The position numbers were made by a program, and so were the translations under genes. From positions 1-10,504 of the forward strand of contig JAQGIX010000219.1 in NCBI GenBank assembly GCA_028290925.1: DNA of 10,504 bases. Direction: 5' to 3'. This stretch comes from Phenylobacterium sp. GTDB taxonomy: Bacteria; Pseudomonadota; Alphaproteobacteria; Caulobacterales; Caulobacteraceae. The notes under the pieces are model-generated. The model was not told where the DNA came from. It did no database searches and saw only the letters and a program-made list of their open reading frames with translations. Position 1 is the first letter of the stretch. Every line of letters begins with the position of its first letter. Shown one piece after another: positions 7,260 through 10,504 of this stretch.

Positions 7260-7672
7260 GACCCGATCTCGGTGGGCCGGTCCACCAGCTTGCCGCCCTC
7301 GATGGCGCGATAGAAGCAGGAGCGCGCGCCGGTGTGGCAGGCGCCGCCGTCGCCCTGCGGCCTGACCTTCAGCCAGACCGCGTCCTGGTCGCAGTCGATG
7401 CGGATCTCGGCCAGCAGCTGGACCTGGCCGCTGGTGGCGCCCTTATGCCAGAGCTCGTTCCGGGAACGGCTGAAGTAGTGGGCCTCGCCGGTCTCCAGGG
7501 TCTTCGCCAGCGCTTCGGCGTTCATCCAGGCGAACATCAGCACCTCGCCGGTGTCGGCGTGGGTGGCGATGGCCGCGATCAGGCCGGCCGCGTCGAAGCG
7601 CGGCGCCAGGGTCTCGCCGTGCTCGAGGTCCTGCTTGGTGGGTGCGGCGGGGAAGTCGGTCATCGGCCTCAT
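7256..7672 (-). CDS. hisI: Phosphoribosyl-AMP cyclohydrolase
   Basis: The 138-residue protein is a stand-alone HisI, without the HisE pyrophosphatase domain. It opens the adenine ring of phosphoribosyl-AMP, the third step of histidine biosynthesis, in the cytoplasm. Visible motifs are VLMFAWMNAEAL (44-55), GEAHYFSRSRNELWHKGATSG (62-82), the metal cluster DCDQD with D93, C94, D95 and D97, and ACHTGARSCFYR with zinc ligands C112 and C119. The first ATG (7672) has no clear Shine-Dalgarno sequence. A second ATG at codon 4 (7663), giving MTDFPAAPTKQ, is an equally good start and is preceded by GAGG at very short spacing. It is the first gene of a leftward cluster with the lysE-type, ferritin-like and rluD genes, and is divergent from the Asp-box gene. 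Confidence 0.95.
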   Translation of the reverse strand: MRPMTDFPAAPTKQDLEHGETLAPRFDAAGLIAAIATHADTGEVLMFAWMNAEALAKTLETGEAHYFSRSRNELWHKGATSGQVQLLAEIRIDCDQDAVWLKVRPQGDGGACHTGARSCFYRAIEGGKLVDRPTEIGS

Positions 7673-7882
7673 ATGGCGCCGTTGGCGGGCGCCCGGCTAG
7701 CCCGCGGCGCCTTCGCCTGGGCTGCGCGCGATGGCCTCGAGACGGCGGCTGCAACGGCGCCGCAGCGAATTGCCGCTCTAGCCTGCCCGAACCTAGCGGC
7801 TATGCTCGCGTCAAGGCCAAGCTGTCCGCCGGAGCTTTTCAAGCGGTCGGAAGGATCGCGGCCAATCGGCGACATCGCTCCC
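7673..7882. promoter_or_regulatory. Divergent intergenic region between hisI and the Asp-box gene
   Basis: About 220 bases separate the two starts, so both promoters should be here. It contains an 8-bp palindrome GGCTAGCC at about 7693-7700 in the hisI leader, and GC-rich short inverted repeats. I see no reliable -35/-10 pair, no his leader peptide with a histidine run, and no intact or decayed gene. Reading frames across it are GC-driven. Confidence 0.3.
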
Positions 7883-7897
7883 GGAGGACCCCCTTTG
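7883..7897 (+). promoter_or_regulatory. Ribosome binding site deciding a TTG start
   Basis: GGAGG at 7883-7887 is seven bases before the TTG at 7895-7897. The TTG frame immediately gives a signal peptide and then an uninterrupted Asp-box protein. The nearby ATG at 7905 is in a different frame that does not encode the family. Confidence 0.8.
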
Positions 7898-10504
7898 AAT
7901 TTCCATGCCTCGCACGGCCTTCCGCGCTTCTTCGCCGCGAGCCTCGCGGCTCTGGCGCTGGCCCCAGGCGCCGCCCTGGCCGCGCGCCCGGCCCCGCCCG
8001 TCCCGGCCACGGCCGGGACGGTCGACGAAGCGCTGTTCAGCGGCCTCCAGTGGCGCGGCATCGGACCGTATCGCGGCGGCCGGGCCATCGCCGTCACCGG
8101 CGTACCGGGCGAGCCCGACACCTTCTACTTCGGCGGCGTCGCCGGCGGGGTCTGGAAATCCACCGACGCCGGCGCCAACTGGAAGCCGATCTTCGACAGC
8201 CAGCCCACCTCGTCGATCGGGGCGATCGCGGTCGCGCCGTCCAACCACGACGTCATCTATGTGGGCTCCGGCGAAGGCGCCCTACGCGGCAACATCACCT
8301 GGGGAGACGGCGTCTATCGGTCGAACGACGGCGGCAGGACCTGGGCCAACATCGGCCTGAGGGACACCCGCCAGATCGGCGCCCTGGTGGTCGATCCGAC
8401 CAATCCGGACATCGTGCTGGTGGCCGCCATCGGCCACGCCTTCGGACCGAACACCGAACGCGGCGTCTTCAGGACGACGGACGGCGGCAAGACCTGGAAC
8501 AAGGTGCTCTACAAGGACGAGAACACCGGGGCGGTCGACGTCACCCTGGATCCGACCAACCCGAAGATCGCCTACGCCGCCCTGTGGCAGGTGCGCCGCC
8601 AGCCCTGGTCCTTCTCGAGCGGCGGGCCCGGCAGCGGCCTCTACCGGTCCGCCGACGGCGGCGCCACCTGGACCCAGCTGAAGGGCGAGGGCCTGCCTGA
8701 CGGGATACTGGGCCGCATCGACGTCTCGGTGTCCGCGGCCGACCCCAAGCGCATCTATGCGATGATCGAGGCCAAGGAGGGCGGGCTGTTCCGGTCGGAC
8801 GACGCCGGCGCCCACTGGCGGCGCATCAGCGACGACGGGCGCATCCGCCAACGCGCCTGGTACTTCTCCAAGATCTACGCCGACCCCAAGGCGGTCGACA
8901 CGGTCTACGCGCTCAACACCGGCATGCTGAAGTCGACCGACGGGGGGAAGAGCTTCGCCCTGGTGTCGGCGACCCACGGCGATCACCACGGCCTGTGGAT
9001 CGACCCGGCCGACCCACGCCGGCTGATCAACGCCAACGACGGCGGCGCCAGCGTGTCGCTGGACGGCGGCAAGACCTGGTCCACCCAGGACAACCAACCC
9101 ACCGGACAATTCTACCATGTCGCGGTCGGGGGGAGCTTTCCCTACTGGGTCTATGGCGCCCAACAGGACAATTCCAACCTGGCGGTCGCCAGCTACGACG
9201 ACGAGGGCGTGATCGGACCCCGGGACTGGTTTCCGGCCGGTGGCGGCGAGAGCGGCTTCGTGGTACCCGATCCGCGCGATCCCAAGATCATCTACAGCGA
9301 CGCGGAGAACCAGATCGTCCGCTACAACAAGGCGACCGGGGTGGACCAGGACATCAGTCCCTGGCCGATCGACAACTCCGGCCACCCGGCCTCGGAACTC
9401 GCGCACCGGTTCAACTGGACCTCGCCGCTGATGCTGTCGCCGCATGACCCGGACGTGATCTACGCCGCCTCGGAAGTGGTCTGGAAATCCGTCGACCACG
9501 GACACAGCTGGGCGATCATCAGCGGCGACCTGACCCGCAACGATCGCAGCAAGCAGACCGCCTCAGGCGGCCCGCTGACCAAGGACATCACCAGCGTCGA
9601 ATACTACGACACCATCTTCGCCCTGGCGGAATCGCCGTTGAAGAAGGGGCTGATCTGGGCGGGCTCCGACGACGGCCTGGTGCACGTCACCCACGACGAC
9701 GGCGCGCACTGGGCGGACGTCACCCCCAAGGCGGCGCCCGCCTGGAGCACGATCAGCATGATCGAGCCGTCGCCGCACGACGGCGAGGTGGCTTATCTGG
9801 CGCTCGACCGGCACCGGCTCGACGACGTCAGGCCCTACGCCTTCAAGACCATCGACGGCGGCAAGAGCTGGACGGCCATCGTCGCCGGGCTGCCGGAGGG
9901 GGCGGTTGTCCATGCGGTGCGCGAGGATCCGGTGCGCCGGGGCCTGCTGTACGCCGCGACGGAGCAAGGGGTGTACGTCTCGTTCGACGACGGCGCGCGG
10001 TGGCAGAAGCTGCAGCTGAACCTGCCGGCGACGCCGGTCCATGACCTGGTGGTCAGGGGCGACGACCTGGTGGCGGCCACCCACGGCCGATCGTTCTGGA
10101 TCCTCGACGACGTGACGCCGCTGCGCCAGATCGGCCCGCAGACGGCGCGCGACGAGGTGGTGCTCTATGCGCCGCAGCCCGCCCTGCGCCTGCACTATCC
10201 GGACCAGATCGACACCCGCCGCCCGGTCGGGGCCAATCCGCCTGCCGGCGCGCTCATCGACTATGTGCTCAAGACCGAACCGAAGGGCGAGCTGACCATC
10301 GATATCCTCGACGCGGGCGGGCGCTCGGTGCGGCATCTCTCCAGCGCCCGGAGCACCAAGGAAATCCAGCCCCCGGAATGGCCCGACCAGATCGTTCCCG
10401 ACGACCGGATCGCGGCCAAGGCGGGGATGAACCGCCTGGTCTGGGACCTGCGGGTGGACGATCCGGCGCAGATTCCCGGGGCCTTCTACTCCGGGCCCAC
10501 GCCA
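7895..10504 (+). CDS. Secreted Asp-box (BNR/sortilin VPS10-like) beta-propeller protein, 3' end outside window
   Basis: The frame is open for 870 codons from a TTG start to the window edge. Residues 1-29 form a signal peptide (RFFAASLAALALAPGAALA, likely cut before ARPAPP), so the protein is exported. After LQWRGIGPYRGGR it carries at least eleven Asp-box motifs of the form S/T-x-D-x-G-x-x-W/F, beginning at about residues 89, 143, 194, 252, 301, 347, 388, 532, 599, 652 and 696, consistent with one or two large beta-propellers as in sortilin/VPS10-like proteins. The motif AATHGRSFWILDD near 727-739 closes the repeat region, and a C-terminal part with beta-sandwich-like sequence (GELTIDILDAGGRSV, AGMNRLVWDLRV) follows. 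Such proteins are often annotated as glycosyl hydrolase, but no catalytic residues are evident; binding of a secreted ligand or peptide is as likely. Family lengths are around 1,000 residues, so the tail is missing. Confidence 0.88.
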   Translation, partial: MNFHASHGLPRFFAASLAALALAPGAALAARPAPPVPATAGTVDEALFSGLQWRGIGPYRGGRAIAVTGVPGEPDTFYFGGVAGGVWKSTDAGANWKPIFDSQPTSSIGAIAVAPSNHDVIYVGSGEGALRGNITWGDGVYRSNDGGRTWANIGLRDTRQIGALVVDPTNPDIVLVAAIGHAFGPNTERGVFRTTDGGKTWNKVLYKDENTGAVDVTLDPTNPKIAYAALWQVRRQPWSFSSGGPGSGLYRSADGGATWTQLKGEGLPDGILGRIDVSVSAADPKRIYAMIEAKEGGLFRSDDAGAHWRRISDDGRIRQRAWYFSKIYADPKAVDTVYALNTGMLKSTDGGKSFALVSATHGDHHGLWIDPADPRRLINANDGGASVSLDGGKTWSTQDNQPTGQFYHVAVGGSFPYWVYGAQQDNSNLAVASYDDEGVIGPRDWFPAGGGESGFVVPDPRDPKIIYSDAENQIVRYNKATGVDQDISPWPIDNSGHPASELAHRFNWTSPLMLSPHDPDVIYAASEVVWKSVDHGHSWAIISGDLTRNDRSKQTASGGPLTKDITSVEYYDTIFALAESPLKKGLIWAGSDDGLVHVTHDDGAHWADVTPKAAPAWSTISMIEPSPHDGEVAYLALDRHRLDDVRPYAFKTIDGGKSWTAIVAGLPEGAVVHAVREDPVRRGLLYAATEQGVYVSFDDGARWQKLQLNLPATPVHDLVVRGDDLVAATHGRSFWILDDVTPLRQIGPQTARDEVVLYAPQPALRLHYPDQIDTRRPVGANPPAGALIDYVLKTEPKGELTIDILDAGGRSVRHLSSARSTKEIQPPEWPDQIVPDDRIAAKAGMNRLVWDLRVDDPAQIPGAFYSGPTP

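Noticed and set aside
7905..8360. ATG-started plus frame of 151 codons at the beginning of the Asp-box gene
   Set aside because: Pro/Arg/Ser-rich and out of frame with the Asp-box protein. The TTG at 7895 has the better ribosome binding site and yields a signal peptide.
8282..9505. Minus-strand 407-codon frame inside the Asp-box gene, and a similar one at 9563-10336
   Set aside because: Both lie opposite a continuous family protein with signal peptide and repeated Asp boxes. Composition is typical of GC-rich antisense frames.

Overview
The window is high-GC alphaproteobacterial chromosome. The gene set and style suggest Caulobacteraceae, Phenylobacterium- or Caulobacter-like: purA, a receiver protein with a YVGPDRRR motif, rpoH and an RluD-type gene close together, long GC-rich codons, and a secreted Asp-box protein typical of that group. 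The genus is an inference. There is no tRNA, rRNA, CRISPR array, transposase, integrase or phage gene. This is core chromosome, with the interest in small structures and a few unusual proteins.

Layout from left to right. (1) A VOC/glyoxalase-fold gene on the minus strand, cut by the left edge, is divergent from a plus-strand PagL-like outer-membrane lipid A deacylase. (2) purA (plus) follows after a leader with a long imperfect inverted repeat. (3) A plus-strand receiver-domain protein has Glu at the usual phospho-Asp position. It converges on rpoH (minus). The 127 bases between them hold two two-tiered hairpins: a strong intrinsic terminator for rpoH and a dispersed-repeat-like palindrome sharing its core in opposite orientation. 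(4) A 291-base region upstream of rpoH is rich in structure: a 9-bp long-range stem, a textbook terminator pointing away from rpoH, a sigma-32-like promoter candidate for rpoH, and a 16-bp palindrome touching the Shine-Dalgarno sequence of the next plus gene, a PhnB-like VOC protein. (5) That gene ends tail to tail with a minus-strand gene cluster, the two stops sharing the tetranucleotide CTAG. The cluster reads hisI, lysE-type exporter, encapsulin-type ferritin (EncFtn-like) and rluD-type pseudouridine synthase, mostly with overlapping ends. (6) Divergent from hisI, a plus-strand gene with a TTG start encodes a large secreted Asp-box (sortilin/VPS10-like) beta-propeller protein that runs off the right edge.

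How the genes relate. Most are housekeeping (purine and histidine biosynthesis, heat-shock sigma factor, rRNA modification) or envelope/export functions, and no single pathway unites them. The points most worth a second look are the structured rpoH leader or possible small RNA, the EncFtn-like ferritin with neither shell gene nor visible targeting peptide nearby, and the atypical receiver protein. I did not find a convincing new multi-gene defence or metabolic system.
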